DNA from: Actinoalloteichus_B caeruleus | Lineage (GTDB): Bacteria > Actinomycetota > Actinomycetes > Mycobacteriales > Pseudonocardiaceae | Assembly: GCF_000718005.1 (NCBI RefSeq) | Contig: NZ_JODV01000001.1 | Direction: 5' to 3' (one strand) | Length of the DNA: 64,000 nucleotides | Shown: in pieces, positions 63,269-64,000 of the stretch | How the letters are laid out: the number at the start of each line of letters is the position of its first letter | Position numbering within the stretch: the first letter of the stretch is position 1 | Position numbers and translations under genes: made by a program | The notes under the pieces: generated by a model | What the model was told of the DNA's origin: nothing | Database searches by the model: none | The model's input: the letters and a program-made list of their open reading frames with translations, nothing else

Positions 63269-63450
63269 GTGGGCAGTCTCTTACGGGACAGCGTGGAGGC
63301 GAACTACCGCCCGCCACCTCACCACGGACATCCCGCATGCCGTTGCCCACCGCCCACGACGAGGAATGAATGAGAGCAGTGCCCTCGGAGCACCAAGGAC
63401 TCGGGAGTGTCCCGGTTTGGATCACCCACACCCGAGGAACACCACCGTTT
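63269..63450 (-). repeat. duplicated spacer of the lipoprotein array, copy B
   Basis: Second copy of the spacer at 62505-62686; the part nearest the truncated lipoprotein is identical between copies. It contains GGGTGATCCAAACCGG (63429-63414 on the minus strand), also found in copy A and upstream of the ADP-ribosylglycohydrolase gene. Confidence 0.75.
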
Positions 63451-63891
63451 GTCGGTGATCCTCAGCGCACGCAGCGGCCCCACACTCGTTTCCTCAGCGA
63501 TGAAGTTGCTCAAGTTCAGCTGATCAATACTCAGTTTCCAGTCCAGACCAATGTACATGAGCGGAGTTCCCCCAGCCGGTGGACGGTAATTACAGGAGTA
63601 GGACACTCCGACGTCGTTGAACGAAGCGCTCTCCGGATCGAAACCCAGGGCGGTTACCTCCTCGTCACTGAGGATCTCACAGGGCAACATCTCCGACAGC
63701 TCCGCCGCCACATCCACCCCCGGCTGCTCGCCGGGACTCCCACCCACCGACGGATCGGCGCTCCCCGGAAGGGAGGAACCCACCGTCAGCTCCACGGCCA
63801 CCGCGGTTCCTCGTTCCGCGCTCGTACAGGCAGACAGCAGTCCCACCAGTCCCAGGGCTGTTCCCCACACACCCACACCCCTGCGCCTCAC
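63319..63891 (-). CDS. DUF3558 family lipoprotein, copy 3 (mosaic, C-terminally truncated)
   Basis: A 190-residue frame. The first 100 residues or so (signal, linker, LPCEILSDEEVTALGFDPES) are nearly identical to copies 1 and 2. The middle is clearly different (FNDVGVSYSCNYRPPAGG, MYIGLDWKLSIDQLNLSNF) and returns to similarity at SVGPLRALRITDK. There the spacer sequence interrupts it (about 63450) and adds 40 unrelated residues. This patchwork suggests recombination between paralogues. Lipobox LLSAC is intact. Confidence 0.7.
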   Translation of the reverse strand: MRRRGVGVWGTALGLVGLLSACTSAERGTAVAVELTVGSSLPGSADPSVGGSPGEQPGVDVAAELSEMLPCEILSDEEVTALGFDPESASFNDVGVSYSCNYRPPAGGTPLMYIGLDWKLSIDQLNLSNFIAEETSVGPLRALRITDKRWCSSGVGDPNRDTPESLVLRGHCSHSFLVVGGGQRHAGCPW

Positions 63892-64000
63892 GCCTCATCC
63901 CCTCCCAGCCGGTTGAACTCGGCTGCGGTCTGTTCATCCGCGGCCTGAGTGCGCCGGGCACTGGCTCGGATGGCCGCCGCCAACTCCGTCAACGCCGCGA
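63888..64000 (-). CDS. C-terminal end of a probable ESX-type protein, cut by window edge
   Basis: Encodes ALTELAAAIRASARRTQA, ADEQTAAEFNRLGGDEA and a stop overlapping the GTG of lipoprotein copy 3. The Ala-rich amphipathic helix with RRTQAADEQ resembles the C-terminal helix of small WXG/ESX-type proteins. The start lies beyond base 64000. The two shorter remnants in the array derive from this gene. Confidence 0.6.
   Translation of the reverse strand, partial: AALTELAAAIRASARRTQAADEQTAAEFNRLGGDEA

Overview
The window is chromosomal DNA from a high-GC actinobacterium. G or C dominates third codon positions, GTG and even TTG starts are common, and the gene content (Cdc48-like AAA ATPase beside pssA and psd, DasR-type regulator, DUF3263, DUF3159, LytR_C, DUF3558 lipoproteins, EspC/WXG proteins) points to the order Pseudonocardiales. 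I saw no insertion sequence, prophage, CRISPR array, rRNA or tRNA. Most of the window is ordinary chromosome; the unusual parts are a secreted protease trio, a gene-poor repeat region and a lipoprotein array at the right end.

Layout. 1-12.5 kb: AIM24-family fragment, moeA, psd, pssA and a Cdc48-like ATPase (same gene set and order as mycobacterial Rv0438c-Rv0435c), pyrD, and a divergent pair made of an aminosugar SIS-domain enzyme and dasR, with a DasR-type operator between them. 12.5-17.5 kb: a decayed ankyrin-repeat gene, two alpha-lytic/streptogrisin-type proteases (S1E), and a third S1E-fold protein that lacks both the propeptide and all three catalytic residues. 17.5-26.2 kb: thiamine synthesis, as thiE, a TPP riboswitch with thiO-thiS-thiG, an FUSC transporter, and thiC-thiD behind a second TPP riboswitch. 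26.6-35 kb: peptide deformylase, DUF3263, LytR_C, a GlcNAc-kinase-like gene, DUF3159, a large SARP-NB-ARC-TPR regulator and an ADP-ribosylglycohydrolase. 35-38.9 kb: ectABCD for ectoine and hydroxyectoine. 38.9-40.25 kb: a gene-poor stretch with a 135/132-bp tandem repeat.

40-57.7 kb: a ThrE-type exporter, otsA, an OtsB-GH15 fusion, a class II glutamine amidotransferase, two LacI regulators, a sugar ABC importer with an MsiK-like ATPase, and a zinc ABC importer with a probable Zur box. 57.8-64 kb: an orphan AlgX/AlgJ-like SGNH protein, a small type VII secretion-associated cluster (EspC-like, WXG-like, 135-aa partner), and three tandem copies of a DUF3558 lipoprotein locus. Their 5' halves are nearly identical, while their 3' ends differ or are truncated.

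How the parts fit. Ectoine plus trehalose genes form an osmotic-stress and carbon-storage block. The SIS enzyme, dasR and the GlcNAc kinase are aminosugar functions. The MsiK-like ATPase probably energises the upstream sugar permeases and possibly others. The lipoprotein array, EspC/WXG genes and secreted (pseudo)proteases make up the cell-surface and secretion component of the window.
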